Numbered from the stretch's first letter, positions 49,309 to 57,994 are shown. The stretch is 64,000 nucleotides of DNA from Ruminococcus sp. (GCA_017404665.1 JAFRBX010000015.1:62001-126000); one strand, 5' to 3'. The notes: a model not told the origin generated them from the letters alone. Numbers and translations: made by a program.

Positions 49309-50619
49309 ATGATGAAAAAGATAATTGCGTTGTTATTGACGATGGCGTTGACGCTGTGCCTGAGCGCATGCAGTATCTCGGAGTATCTTCCGTCCTTCGG
49401 GACGCCGGAAACGGTTGAGACGGTCAACCCCTATTATGAGGTGGTGCCTGACGAGCTGACCTACAGCGAGGGTTATGAGCCCGTCACTTCCGCTTACGCT
49501 TATGACGCGCTACCCGCGGAGAGCGAAAAGAAGCTCTACGAGGAGCTGCTCGGCATCTGTTATGATATCTCGCCCGATCGGGATGAAGATACCGGACGCT
49601 ATGCGATGCCCCAGATCGAGCTCCAAGGCTATCCGATGAAGGAATCGCAGGTGCGCACCGCGCTCAAGGCGATGACCGACGATCATCCGGAGATCTTCTG
49701 GATGACCGGAACGATGGGCTTTTACAGCGACGACAGCAAGACGGTCGTGCAGGTGTATTCGAACTACTCTGCCGAAGAGGTTGACGAGAGAGTGAACGCG
49801 GTGCGGGCTGCGGCGAACGAGTTTTATGCCTCCGTTCCCGACGGCTTGTCCGAATTTGACCGCGAGGTGACGGTGCATGACTATCTGCTCGAACACGTCG
49901 CGTATGACGACAATGTCGATACCATCAATTTCGACAATAACGATCCAGACGTCTATACCGTTTACGGAGCGCTGGTGAATCAGGTCACCGTTTGTGAGGG
50001 TTACGCGCGCGCGTTCCAGATGCTGTTGAACGGGCTGGGTGTGGACTGCGTCGGCGTGATGGGTCAAAGCCACGATCAGATGCATATGTGGAACGCCGTC
50101 AGGCTCGGCGGCAGCTGGTATCAGGCGGATGTGACATGGGACGACCGCGAGGAAACCTACGCCCGGTATATTTACTTTAACGTGACCGACAGTTTCATAC
50201 TGGAGGATCACACGCTCTCACCGCTGTTCTCGGAGCTCAGCGACGATCAGATTAACGGAGAGGACGGCGATATCAACGGCAGTGTGATGAATATTTTCGT
50301 TCCCGTGTGCATGGACAGCTCCATGGGCTGGTATGTGAACAAAACGCCCGTGCTGTCCGACTTTGACGGCGCGGACGTCAAGAGCGGTCTGCTCGCTTCT
50401 GCCGAGAACCGCGAGGATTTCTTTGTATTTTATATCGATGAAAGCATGGATTACGAAAGTACCGTGCTTAGGCTGTTTGCGGATTATCCCCAGTACTTCT
50501 TCGATTATATGAACGCGGTGAATAACACGCTGTCCGATTACAGCATCGATAGTTCAAACGCCAGCTATTTTACGCATGAAAAAAGCCGCATCGTCGCGGT
50601 GGAGCTGCATTATTATTAA
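49309..50619 (+). CDS. Transglutaminase-domain lipoprotein (second of a pair)
   Basis: 436 residues, related to the previous gene over its whole length. Signal peptide and lipobox MMKKIIALLLTMALTLCLSA/C (Cys about residue 21). Transglutaminase motifs: TVCEGYARAFQMLLNGLGVD, MHMWNAVRLGGSWYQADVTW. A start at the second Met of MMKK is equally possible; no clear ribosome site is present, so coupling to the upstream gene (five-base gap) is likely. The N-terminal region (PYYEVVPDELTYSEGYEP) differs from its partner. The pair seems to come from a tandem duplication followed by divergence. Confidence 0.83.
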   Translation: MMKKIIALLLTMALTLCLSACSISEYLPSFGTPETVETVNPYYEVVPDELTYSEGYEPVTSAYAYDALPAESEKKLYEELLGICYDISPDRDEDTGRYAMPQIELQGYPMKESQVRTALKAMTDDHPEIFWMTGTMGFYSDDSKTVVQVYSNYSAEEVDERVNAVRAAANEFYASVPDGLSEFDREVTVHDYLLEHVAYDDNVDTINFDNNDPDVYTVYGALVNQVTVCEGYARAFQMLLNGLGVDCVGVMGQSHDQMHMWNAVRLGGSWYQADVTWDDREETYARYIYFNVTDSFILEDHTLSPLFSELSDDQINGEDGDINGSVMNIFVPVCMDSSMGWYVNKTPVLSDFDGADVKSGLLASAENREDFFVFYIDESMDYESTVLRLFADYPQYFFDYMNAVNNTLSDYSIDSSNASYFTHEKSRIVAVELHYY

Positions 50620-50638
50620 GGGTTAGGGAAGTGAAGTA

Positions 50639-51052
50639 ATGATAGCGATTTCCGTTGATCTCGGACACGCGCGTACGGGGCTTGCCGTTTCAGATAAAAG
50701 CGGCTTTCTCGCCTCGTCGCTGTGCGTGATCACCGAGTATAACGACGAAAAGCTGATCGATAAGATCGCTGAAAAGGTGATAGAAACTAAAGCGGAGATC
50801 ATCGTCGTCGGATTGCCGCGAAACATGGACGGAACCGAAGGTGAGAGCGCCTGCCGCGCGCGTGAGATCGCCGCGAGGCTGACGGACAAAACCGGCATCC
50901 CGCATCATATGCAGGATGAGCGCGGCACGACCGTCACCGCTCACAACTACCTCAGCGCGGGTAATGTATACGGTAAAAGGCGCAAGCAGAAGGTGGACGC
51001 TGTAGCGGCGTCTATCATCCTGCAGGATTTCTTGGACAGCAGGAGGGGATAA
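50639..51052 (+). CDS. ruvX: Holliday junction resolvase-like protein RuvX (YqgF)
   Basis: 137 residues. RNase H-like fold: AISVDLGHARTGLAVSDKSG (first Asp), IIVVGLPRNMDGTEGESACR (Glu) and the C-terminal VDAVAASIILQDFLD (last Asp). It is involved in pre-16S rRNA 5' end maturation and was first described as a resolvase. GGAAGTGAAGTA before the ATG is a usable ribosome site. In clostridia it commonly lies near alaS or mltG; here it is behind the lipoprotein pair and before a DUF896 gene. Confidence 0.92.
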   Translation: MIAISVDLGHARTGLAVSDKSGFLASSLCVITEYNDEKLIDKIAEKVIETKAEIIVVGLPRNMDGTEGESACRAREIAARLTDKTGIPHHMQDERGTTVTAHNYLSAGNVYGKRRKQKVDAVAASIILQDFLDSRRG

Positions 51053-51056
51053 GAGT

Positions 51057-51275
51057 ATGGATATGAAGGATTTGATCGCCGAGATCAACGCTCTTGCGAA
51101 AAAGAAGAGGGAAGTGGGACTCAGCGCAGAAGAGCAGAAACGTCAGAAGGAGCTCTACGCGATCTATCTCAAGGGCTTTCGCGAGCAGGTACGGGAACGG
51201 CTCGACAACGTCGACGTTACCTATCCCGACGGAACCGTTAAAAGCCTGAAGGACGCAATGAAGAAAAAGCCGTAA
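51057..51275 (+). CDS. DUF896 (YnzC-like) small protein
   Basis: 72 residues: MKDLIAEINALAKKKREVGL, SAEEQKRQKELYAIYLKGFR and EQVRERLDNVDVTYPDGTVK match DUF896, a helical hairpin protein conserved in Firmicutes and sometimes under SOS control in Bacillus (YneB/YnzC relatives). It follows ruvX by four bases, so it is co-transcribed with it. No catalytic residues are expected. A strong hairpin lies seven bases after its stop. Confidence 0.9.
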   Translation: MDMKDLIAEINALAKKKREVGLSAEEQKRQKELYAIYLKGFREQVRERLDNVDVTYPDGTVKSLKDAMKKKP

Positions 51276-51282
51276 GCAAAAT

Positions 51283-51312
51283 GGGACGCCGCATTTTCTT
51301 GTGCGGCGTCCC
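51283..51312 (+). terminator. Hairpin after the DUF896 gene
   Basis: GGGACGCCGCA (51283-51293) pairs with TGCGGCGTCCC (51302-51312), followed by CCGGTTTATG. It is a very stable stem but has a poor T-run. Confidence 0.65.
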
Positions 51313-51344
51313 CGGTTTATGTATGGGAGTATCGTATGTATTTT

Positions 51345-51503
51345 ATACTAATATTCAATAAAACCCTTTAATATCTATTGCGTAAAATTCCGCATAGCTT
51401 TGTTGTCGGTCTTGACAGGCGCCAGCCTGCCTGCGACCTCCGCCGCGTTCTGCGAAATTTTCCGCTAATATCTATTTTAAAGTCTTTTATTGAATATTAG
51501 TAT
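51345..51503. mobile_element. 159-bp terminal-inverted-repeat element (MITE-like)
   Basis: The left end ATACTAATATTCAATAAAA (51345-51363) is a perfect complement of the right end TTTTATTGAATATTAGTAT (51485-51503). Inside, TTTAATATCTATT near the left and AATATCTATTTTAAAG near the right extend the symmetry loosely. The core is GC-rich (GACAGGCGCCAGCCTGCCTG) and codes for nothing. No clear target-site duplication is seen. Confidence 0.7.
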
Positions 51504-51520
51504 TAAATGCTGTTTATCTG

Positions 51521-53092
51521 TCAGGATTCAGCCGGATTGTCGGTTCTGTTCAGCGCTTCCGCAAGCGACAGGAAAATGAACATCGTCGGCGTGACGATCG
51601 GATTATACAGGTTGACCGTCGATTGGGCGAGATAACAGATCACCGGACAGAGGAACACAAAGACAAAGGGTTCGCGGCGGGCGGTTTTGAACCCGCGGAC
51701 GATCACAGAACCCATCAAGCCCAGATAGGCTGCCAGTCCCAGCACGCCCTGCGTAAGCAGATAGTTGATGAACTCGTTGTGGGCGCAATCGGTCGAGCCG
51801 TCGCCGAAGCGTTCCGAAAGCTCTGCAAAATGCGGTTCCAGTACATAGTAGGCGGTGTCCGGACCGGAGCCGAAAAGGATGCGCAGCGGGTTGAATTTCG
51901 CGAATTCCTCAAAGCTGACCCGCCACATAAAGCCGCGGTGCGTGCCCCAGTAGTCGTCAAAGCGCAAAAGCTTTTCAAAATCGCCGATATCGGTTTCGAG
52001 ATCGATAAAGCTCAGATAGATGAACGCGCCGAGCAGAAGGATAATTCCAAGAGAGAATAATGATATCAGCGTGATCTGAATTTTTTTCGCCGGATAACCG
52101 GATTCGTATTTCGAGGACGAAGCAGTCATGAGCATGTATCCCGCCGCGCACAGGAGGATCGGTACGAACATCGCGGGATGATAGATCAAAAATGCCTGCA
52201 TGAATTCAAAGCCCTTGTTGTGATCGCCGATGAGCAGCGCAAAAGCCCAAAGCAGCTTGCCTGACGCAAACAGGATCGTCAGCGCCAGCAGATAGCGCCT
52301 GAGATACAGGAAGCTCCGTGCCGAAATGATCGCCATCACGGGCAGGATTACCATCAGTCCGAGAATGTCAGAGGTAGAGTCGGCGCACAGTAAACCGCTA
52401 TAAGCAAAGACGATGGATACGCCTGCCGCGATCCTGACGAGCTTTTCCTCCGCAGCAACGAACAGCATAACGGCGATCGGCAGGAAAATACACATAAACG
52501 TTGCGATGATGTTTTTGTTGCCGAGCGTCGAGCCAAAGTCGGCGGCGGTCGCTTCATCAAGACCTTTCAGCAATTCCACCGGATCGATATAGAAAAAGTT
52601 CAGTACCGTCAGCAGTGCGACAACTGACGAAGTGGCCAGATAAATGATGAAAACGTAGCTCTTCCTGACATAATTGCGGGTGAGGATAAAGTACATCAGC
52701 GTATACAGCATGAGCAGCAGCAGACCGTTATTTCTGCCGCCGGTGCCCAAGAAGGCTTCTTCACGGTGATCCGACAGCAGAGTCGACAGCGCTGCCAAGC
52801 CCACAAAACACAGCATGAAAATGTCCGAAGCCGACAGCGGCAGGAACAGGGGAGCCGGCTGCCCCAGCCGTTTTGCTTCATTTCGGCTGATAAGCATACA
52901 CAGCCCGACCGAAACGATCAGTACAGTGGTTGCAATCAGATAAAACCAGTATTTATCCACGCGCGCATGGGCATATTGATCTGACAGAAACAGCGGGAAA
53001 AAGCTGAACATGATCGCCAGATAGTAGTTGACCAGCGAATTGGCTACGGTATATTTTGATTTTTGTTCATTTGATGTTTGCGTTTGATTCAT
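51521..53092 (-). CDS. O-antigen ligase / Wzy-like membrane protein
   Basis: 523 residues with about 11-12 transmembrane helices and the Wzy_C-type motif at residues about 385-470: RGFMWRVSFEEFAKFNPLRI, then AHNEFINYLLTQGVLGLAAY. Members ligate or polymerise extracytoplasmic glycans; in Firmicutes they are found in capsule or teichoic-acid-related pathways. No glycosyltransferase or wzx gene is in the window, so the substrate is unknown. The start is supported by AAGGA nine bases upstream. It is an isolated gene behind the terminator of the metal efflux operon. Confidence 0.83.
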   Translation of the reverse strand: MNQTQTSNEQKSKYTVANSLVNYYLAIMFSFFPLFLSDQYAHARVDKYWFYLIATTVLIVSVGLCMLISRNEAKRLGQPAPLFLPLSASDIFMLCFVGLAALSTLLSDHREEAFLGTGGRNNGLLLLMLYTLMYFILTRNYVRKSYVFIIYLATSSVVALLTVLNFFYIDPVELLKGLDEATAADFGSTLGNKNIIATFMCIFLPIAVMLFVAAEEKLVRIAAGVSIVFAYSGLLCADSTSDILGLMVILPVMAIISARSFLYLRRYLLALTILFASGKLLWAFALLIGDHNKGFEFMQAFLIYHPAMFVPILLCAAGYMLMTASSSKYESGYPAKKIQITLISLFSLGIILLLGAFIYLSFIDLETDIGDFEKLLRFDDYWGTHRGFMWRVSFEEFAKFNPLRILFGSGPDTAYYVLEPHFAELSERFGDGSTDCAHNEFINYLLTQGVLGLAAYLGLMGSVIVRGFKTARREPFVFVFLCPVICYLAQSTVNLYNPIVTPTMFIFLSLAEALNRTDNPAES

Positions 53093-53102
53093 GACGTCGT
53101 CC

Positions 53103-53144
53103 TTAAAACAAAATTCCTACCCTATGTTAGCGCAAAAGGGTAGG
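53103..53144 (-). terminator. Terminator of the metal efflux operon
   Basis: On the minus strand CCTACCCT (53144-53137) pairs with AGGGTAGG (53123-53116), followed by AATTTTGTTTTAAGG. It lies between the ATPase stop and the ligase start. Confidence 0.65.
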
Positions 53145-53195
53145 AATGTCAACGGTTTATTGATGAAAGCGGTCGGCTGAAACTTTGATCGAATC

Positions 53196-55343
53196 TCAGC
53201 GAACCGTTTTTGTTTTGATCAGCCGTACAGCGTTCAGCACGCATAACAGGCACACGCCGGTATCGGCAAGTACCGCCAGCCACAGCGGTGCTTCGATGAC
53301 GCCCAGAACGGCAATGATAATGACAATTGTCTTCACAAACAGAGAGAAAGCTATGTTCGCTTTGACGGCAGCGAGGGTTTTGCGCGCTATGCGTACGGCG
53401 CGTGGCAGGGGAGAAAGACTCCCGGAGCTGAGCACGATATCTGCCGCTTCAATCGCCGCGTCGGAGCCGAGTCCCATCGCGATCCCGCAGGTCGCGCGGC
53501 TGAGTACCGGCGCGTCGTTGATGCCGTCGCCGACAAAGGCGCAGGAGTCGTACTGATCGATCAGGTTTTCAACGGTCAGCACCTTGTCCTCGGGCATGAG
53601 AGAGCTGTGTATCTCGTCGAGCGGCAAATCCTGAGCGACGCGCTGACATGCTTCCTCTTTATCGCCGGAGAGCATCACATTCTTTTGAATGCCGAGCTCC
53701 TTTAGGCGGCGCAGGGTTTCGGTCGCTTCTTCGCGGACATGCTCGCTGACGGAGAACGAACCGATCTCTTTTCCGTTCAGCTGAACCGAAACGCCATATG
53801 TGCCGGTGCTTCGGCATACCGTGATCCTATCGGAGCCGCGCATGGCTTCGACGCCGTGACCGCTGATTTCTTTGTGCTCTTTTAATTCTTCAACAGAAAT
53901 ATTCTGTTCCTCACAGTAAGTACGTACAGCCTTTGCGATCGGGTGAGCGGAGTGCGCTTCTGCTGCCGCGGCAAGAGCAATGATCTCGTTTTCTGTATAC
54001 TTTTCCGAGGCTTTTATTTCTGATACAGAAATTTGATTATCGGTGATCGTGCCGGTCTTGTCAAAGGCGAACGCCTTCACCTTGGCGATGGCTTCCACAT
54101 ATCTGCCGCCCTTGATCAGCATGCCCGCCTTACTCGCCGCGCCGATGCCCGCATAGTAGGACAGGGGTACGGAGATCACGATAGAGCAGGGGCAGGAGGC
54201 GACCAGACAAACCAGCGCCTTATGGATCCATCCCGCCCAGTCGCCTGTGATCAGCGAGGGGACGATGGCAATCAAAGCGGCAATGCCGATCATGATCGGG
54301 GTGTAGACAGCCGCGAAACGAGTGATCAGCTTCTCATGCTCGCCCTTGTTTTTGGCGCTTTCCTCGACCAGCTTGACGATGCGAGTCGCCGCACTGTCGG
54401 CATACGCTTTGGTGGTACGGACATAAACAGTATTATCGTTATTCATCATACCGCTGAGCAGCTCGCAGCCGACCGCTGCGTCGATCGGTGCGGATTCACC
54501 TGTCAGGGCGGAGGCGTCGATCGTGGTGCTGCCCTCGATAATGACGCTGTCCAGCGGAACACGTGTATGCGGCGGTATCTCCAGTACCGTTCCAATGGCA
54601 ACGTCCTTGGCATGTGCTTCACGGCTTTTGCCGTTTTCATGTATATACGCGACGTCCGGGCGGATATCCGCCAGCTTGCGGATATCGCGGCGGGATTTTT
54701 CTACCGCCCGATCCTCCAGCAGCTCGCCGATGCCGAACAGCACCATGACCGCCGCGCCTTCAACGAATTCACCGAGGACCATCGCCGCGATGACAGCTAC
54801 CGTCATCAAGGTTGTTTCATCTATGCGGCGCTTAAAAACAGATTTTACGCCCTCTATCATGATGTCATAACCGGCGAGGATGGCAGCCGCGATACTCAGA
54901 ACAGTGCAGATGATCTCAAATCCGCCGATCAGATGCAGAACAAATGCTGCCGCAAACAGGACCGCTGCGATAATCAGCAGAACTAGGCGTCCGCGTCCGC
55001 TGTTTTCTTGATGATCATGATGATGTTCATGCTCGTGATGATGTTTATGTTCGTGATGATGTCCGCAGCATGATTCGTCATCACAGTGACGATGACCGAG
55101 ATGCTCGTGATGATCATCGTGTTGATGCTCAGATTTAGGAACCACCGTTACGCCGTCTTCGATCGAGTCGACGATCTGCTGAACATCGTCACGGATATCG
55201 GTTTTCTCAGTATGGATTTCCAGTTCTAACGTCGCGAAAGAGAACAGCACCTCCTGATACGCGGGCACTTTATTGAGTTTCGCTTCGATTTTTGCCGCAC
55301 AGTTCGCACAGTGCAAGCCTTCTAAAATAAATTCGTGTTTCAT
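53196..55343 (-). CDS. cadA: Zinc/cadmium/cobalt-type P1B ATPase
   Basis: 715 residues. An N-terminal HMA domain (LEGLHCANCAAKIEAKL; CxxC) is followed by a 50-residue linker packed with histidines (runs such as HHEHKHHHEHEHHHDH, about residues 73-117) that can hold metal. Eight helices follow with CPC in LVASCPCSIVISVPLSYY, phosphorylation motif AFDKTGTITDN, ATP-site SAHPIAKAV and GDGINDAPVL. The CPC motif with Ser and the following helix features suit Zn2+/Cd2+/Pb2+ export (P1B-2). It is second in an operon behind an ArsR/SmtB regulator, with a 90-base gap holding a short repeat arm. Confidence 0.92.
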   Translation of the reverse strand: MKHEFILEGLHCANCAAKIEAKLNKVPAYQEVLFSFATLELEIHTEKTDIRDDVQQIVDSIEDGVTVVPKSEHQHDDHHEHLGHRHCDDESCCGHHHEHKHHHEHEHHHDHQENSGRGRLVLLIIAAVLFAAAFVLHLIGGFEIICTVLSIAAAILAGYDIMIEGVKSVFKRRIDETTLMTVAVIAAMVLGEFVEGAAVMVLFGIGELLEDRAVEKSRRDIRKLADIRPDVAYIHENGKSREAHAKDVAIGTVLEIPPHTRVPLDSVIIEGSTTIDASALTGESAPIDAAVGCELLSGMMNNDNTVYVRTTKAYADSAATRIVKLVEESAKNKGEHEKLITRFAAVYTPIMIGIAALIAIVPSLITGDWAGWIHKALVCLVASCPCSIVISVPLSYYAGIGAASKAGMLIKGGRYVEAIAKVKAFAFDKTGTITDNQISVSEIKASEKYTENEIIALAAAAEAHSAHPIAKAVRTYCEEQNISVEELKEHKEISGHGVEAMRGSDRITVCRSTGTYGVSVQLNGKEIGSFSVSEHVREEATETLRRLKELGIQKNVMLSGDKEEACQRVAQDLPLDEIHSSLMPEDKVLTVENLIDQYDSCAFVGDGINDAPVLSRATCGIAMGLGSDAAIEAADIVLSSGSLSPLPRAVRIARKTLAAVKANIAFSLFVKTIVIIIAVLGVIEAPLWLAVLADTGVCLLCVLNAVRLIKTKTVR

Positions 55344-55432
55344 TGTATCACACTCTTTTGTAACATATTATGAGTCGGGCGCAGGTCTTCCGACCTTCAC
55401 CGTTTACCAGTAACCATTCACCGAATGATTTA

Positions 55433-55762
55433 TCATTCCAAAATATGCTCTAAGCCCATCTCAAAGATCTTTTGGATATGCTCGTCTTCCAGCGAATAGT
55501 AGCTTTGTTTTCCGTCTCTGCGCACCTTGACAAGATTCTCCTGACGCAGGATACGCAGCTGGTGGGATACGGTGCTTTGCTCCATGCCGACAATATCGGC
55601 GATACAGCAAACGCTCAGCTCGCGCTCAAACAGCGCGCACATGATGCGGATGCGGGTGGAATCGCCGAACACTTTGAAAAAGTCCGCCAAGTCGAAAAGC
55701 GTATCGGCGTCGGGCATATTGCCCTTGATTTCCTGTACGATTTCTTTATGATCTTCGTGTGC
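55433..55762 (-). CDS. ArsR/SmtB family metal-sensing repressor
   Basis: 109 residues starting MAHEDHKEIVQEIKGNMPDA with GGAGG seven bases before. The winged HTH is SVCCIADIVGMEQSTVSHQL, then RILRQENLVKVRRDGKQ. The C-terminal alpha5 helix DEHIQKIFEMGLEHILE carries D-x-H-x10-H-x2-E, the Zn-site pattern of SmtB and CzrA. The Cys pair in the HTH (VCC) resembles the alpha3 site of CadC. It should repress the operon with the P-type ATPase until zinc or cadmium rises. The operator at 55858-55877 fits well. Confidence 0.92.
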   Translation of the reverse strand, partial: AHEDHKEIVQEIKGNMPDADTLFDLADFFKVFGDSTRIRIMCALFERELSVCCIADIVGMEQSTVSHQLRILRQENLVKVRRDGKQSYYSLEDEHIQKIFEMGLEHILE

Positions 55763-55857
55763 CATAAGTGCCTCCGTTATACAAATTATCATTGTGAGGA
55801 TGCGTGCGTCTTCTTCCGTGTCAATCTTAACCGGACTAATTACGATTACATTTGAAC

Positions 55858-55915
55858 ATATGAACAATTATTCATATATTATTTATATAATATTCTACTT
55901 TTCAGGATATGTCAA
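55858..55915 (-). promoter_or_regulatory. Promoter and Smt-like operator of the arsR-cadA operon
   Basis: On the minus strand TTGACA (55915-55910), 17-base spacer, TATTAT (55892-55887). The operator ATATGAA-CAATTA-TTCATAT (55858-55877) lies just downstream at the transcription start. TGAACAATTATTCA closely resembles the TGAAC-A-x-TT-TTCA core of the known smt operator, supporting control by the SmtB-type protein. Confidence 0.88.
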
Positions 55916-55923
55916 TAGTTTTG

Positions 55924-55952
55924 TTGAATTATTTGTAGTTTTACGGTATAAT
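55924..55952 (+). promoter_or_regulatory. Promoter of the HAD phosphatase gene
   Basis: TTGAAT (55924-55929), 17-base spacer, TATAAT (55947-55952), divergent to the metal operon and 30 bases before the start codon. Confidence 0.75.
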
Positions 55953-55981
55953 GATATCAGTTTATTATTGGATGTGATACG

Positions 55982-56632
55982 ATGAACGTGATATTTGATA
56001 TGGACGGGGTTATTTTCGATTCCGAACGTGCGTATATCGATTTGTATAAAAAGCTCGCGCCGAAATACGGATTAGACGATGTCGAAGCGGTTCACCGCGC
56101 ATGTATGGACAGTATCGGCGTGACGCGGAAGAAGACAAAGGAGATATTCTTTTCCTATGTCGGATTTGAGTTCGATTACGACAGGTATAGGGAAGATGTG
56201 CAGGAGGAGCTCAACAAGCGCGAGTTTGAGCTCAAGCCCGGCGTTTATGCACTCTTCGAGTGGCTGAGAGCGCAGAGAATCCCTGTCGCACTGGGGAGCT
56301 CAACGCGCAGGGTGAGTGTATCGCGCATGCTCGACAGCGCAGGACTGAAGCCGTATTTTGACGCGATCGTCTGCGGCGATATGGTCAGTCATTCTAAGCC
56401 CCACCCCGAGATTTTCCTGACCGCAGCCGAAAAACTGGGAGCTGTTCCGGCTGACTGTTACGTGATCGAGGACAGCTACAACGGCGTTCGAGCCGCTCAT
56501 GCTGCCGGGATGCATCCAATCATGGTGCCGGACATCCTGCAGCCGGATGATGAGATCAGGGAATTGGCTGAGGTCGTATTACCGTCGCTGATCGAGGTCA
56601 GAGATTACTTGGAGGAAAAGAATGAAGCATAA
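55982..56632 (+). CDS. HAD-family phosphatase, beta-phosphoglucomutase-like
   Basis: 216 residues. HAD motifs I (VIFDMDGVIFDSER; nucleophile Asp6, acid Asp8), II (VALGSSTRR), III (SKPHPEIF) and IV (VIEDSYNGVRAAHAAG) are complete, and the cap domain lies between residues 16 and 85. It belongs to the beta-PGM/phosphatase branch (subfamily IA3). The substrate is not determined by sequence: it may be a sugar phosphate, phosphoglycolate or a modified nucleotide. It overlaps the next gene by 11 bases. Confidence 0.87.
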   Translation: MNVIFDMDGVIFDSERAYIDLYKKLAPKYGLDDVEAVHRACMDSIGVTRKKTKEIFFSYVGFEFDYDRYREDVQEELNKREFELKPGVYALFEWLRAQRIPVALGSSTRRVSVSRMLDSAGLKPYFDAIVCGDMVSHSKPHPEIFLTAAEKLGAVPADCYVIEDSYNGVRAAHAAGMHPIMVPDILQPDDEIRELAEVVLPSLIEVRDYLEEKNEA

Positions 56633-56966
56633 GATGCGGCTGAATCCCGAGCCGTTCGAAATGATGAAGAGCGGTAGAAAGACGATCGAGCTGCGGCTGT
56701 TCGACGAAAAACGCAGAAAAATCAGTCTGTATGACTGTATTGAATTCACTTGTACCGAACCGCCATATGAAAAGCTTTGCACAGATGTGATCGGACTGTA
56801 TAGGTTTGATTCTTTCAAAGAATTATATGTCAATTTGCCCTTGCTGAAATGCGGCTATACAGAGGAGACTGTTTCCACGGCAAAGCCGGAGGATATGGAT
56901 GCATATTATTCCGTAGAAAAGCAGGAAAAATACGGTGTTCTCGGCATAGAGATCGAAGCGGTATAA
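56622..56966 (+). CDS. ASCH/PUA-like domain protein
   Basis: 114 residues. KHKMRLNPEPFEMMKSGRKT and IELRLFDEKRRKISLYDCIE are the ASCH signature, in which a Lys and Glu line a cleft that may bind RNA or a nucleoside (some members are amidohydrolases). The C-terminal EKYGVLGIEIEAV is typical. It shares an operon with the HAD phosphatase and is translationally coupled to it. Function is not known. Confidence 0.87.
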   Translation: MKHKMRLNPEPFEMMKSGRKTIELRLFDEKRRKISLYDCIEFTCTEPPYEKLCTDVIGLYRFDSFKELYVNLPLLKCGYTEETVSTAKPEDMDAYYSVEKQEKYGVLGIEIEAV

Positions 56967-57020
56967 CGCGCTGTTATGCAGAAATCTATCGTGCCGTCTT
57001 GATAACATTACAAATACATA

Positions 57021-57058
57021 AACCGCCGTTTTGAATTGGTCAAAGCGGCGGTTATTTC
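57021..57058 (+). terminator. Terminator after the ASCH gene
   Basis: AACCGCCGTTTTGA pairs (one mismatch) with TCAAAGCGGCGGTT around ATTGG and is followed by ATTTCTAG. Confidence 0.75.
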
Positions 57059-57077
57059 TAGATTGATAGAATTAAAA

Positions 57078-57803
57078 TCATTCAGATACAGGTTTCCCTT
57101 TTAGCAGCAGACAGCCGCAGGCGGAGCAGTAGGTGCTGCGGGGATCCTGATAGAAGCCGCAGGCGGCGCATGTGATGCTCGAATCCTTTGATTTGTCGTA
57201 TTTTTCATAGGCGAATTCCCTGCCGATCTCGCCGACAAAGCGCACGCGGTCGCCCTCGTTCAGATAGTCAAAAACGTCGGTATGGCTGAAGTATTTCTGT
57301 TTCTTGATCGTTTCGTCGGCGGTTTTGAAACGGATGTAATAGTCAGCTGTATGGTGACGCCTGAGCGGAGGATAGTGCTTTTTGTCGACTACGGTTCCTT
57401 CCCAGCTTTTCTTTTTCCGCCCATAGCAAATCAGCGGAATGAAAAAGATGACAAAGAACACGCCGCCGAAGATGGCTGACGGTCCGAGCTTTGCCCCGGT
57501 AATCAGCAGGATGACAAATATCAGTAAACCGATGCCCAGCGAGATGGGGAGCGCCAATCTACGGATTCCTTTTTTGTAAGAAGAAAAGGTCGGGTCGTCT
57601 ATTTTATCGGAGTATCCGATTCCCGCCGCGCCGACGCGGGAGATGCCTTTGAAGCGAAGCTCGTCCTTCAGCGCGCCGCAGACAGGACAGCGCTCGGCGC
57701 CCTTGCGCTTTTTTCCGCAGGCGGTGCAGTAGTAGTCAAATCTGATCGGTTGGGGCGTGTCATGCGGTTCGGTTTGAGGCGATGGATAGGTGGATTCGCT
57801 CAT
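57078..57803 (-). CDS. Membrane protein with zinc ribbons at both ends
   Basis: 241 residues. The N-terminal ribbon YCTACGKKRKGAERCPVCGA (about 25-45) is followed by two membrane helices (about 86-106, LGIGLLIFVILLITGAK, and 109-128, IFGGVFFVIFFIPLI), a soluble beta domain (GTVVDKKHYPPLRRHHTADY, then DYLNEGDRVRFVGEIG) and a C-terminal ribbon (CAACGFYQDPRSTYCSACGC). The beta part resembles a small barrel as in DUF3592-type proteins. Function unknown. It is convergent with the ASCH gene and ends 20 bases past its terminator. Confidence 0.72.
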   Translation of the reverse strand: MSESTYPSPQTEPHDTPQPIRFDYYCTACGKKRKGAERCPVCGALKDELRFKGISRVGAAGIGYSDKIDDPTFSSYKKGIRRLALPISLGIGLLIFVILLITGAKLGPSAIFGGVFFVIFFIPLICYGRKKKSWEGTVVDKKHYPPLRRHHTADYYIRFKTADETIKKQKYFSHTDVFDYLNEGDRVRFVGEIGREFAYEKYDKSKDSSITCAACGFYQDPRSTYCSACGCLLLKGKPVSE

Positions 57804-57827
57804 GACGGTGTTCCTTTCAGTAGTGGT

Positions 57828-57859
57828 AAAGGCTTCCGGAAATCATTCCGGAAGCCTTT
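57828..57859. terminator. Perfect palindrome between the zinc-ribbon gene and glgA
   Basis: AAAGGCTTCCGGAA-ATCA-TTCCGGAAGCCTTT, a 14-bp perfect stem. It lies about 135 bases past the glgA stop and just upstream of the zinc-ribbon gene start; the T-run on either side is short. It probably ends the glg operon. The rest of 57804-57994 shows nothing. Confidence 0.6.
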
Positions 57860-57994
57860 GAAATACGTTTAGTTTACGGATTTACGCACATTCGTATTAA
57901 CGTCACGTGGGATACTGTCGCACAGGACGGACACGCCGTTGATTTCGGCATTGCTGTATCACACTTTACAATAGGCGGAAAAAGGATGCGAGCA

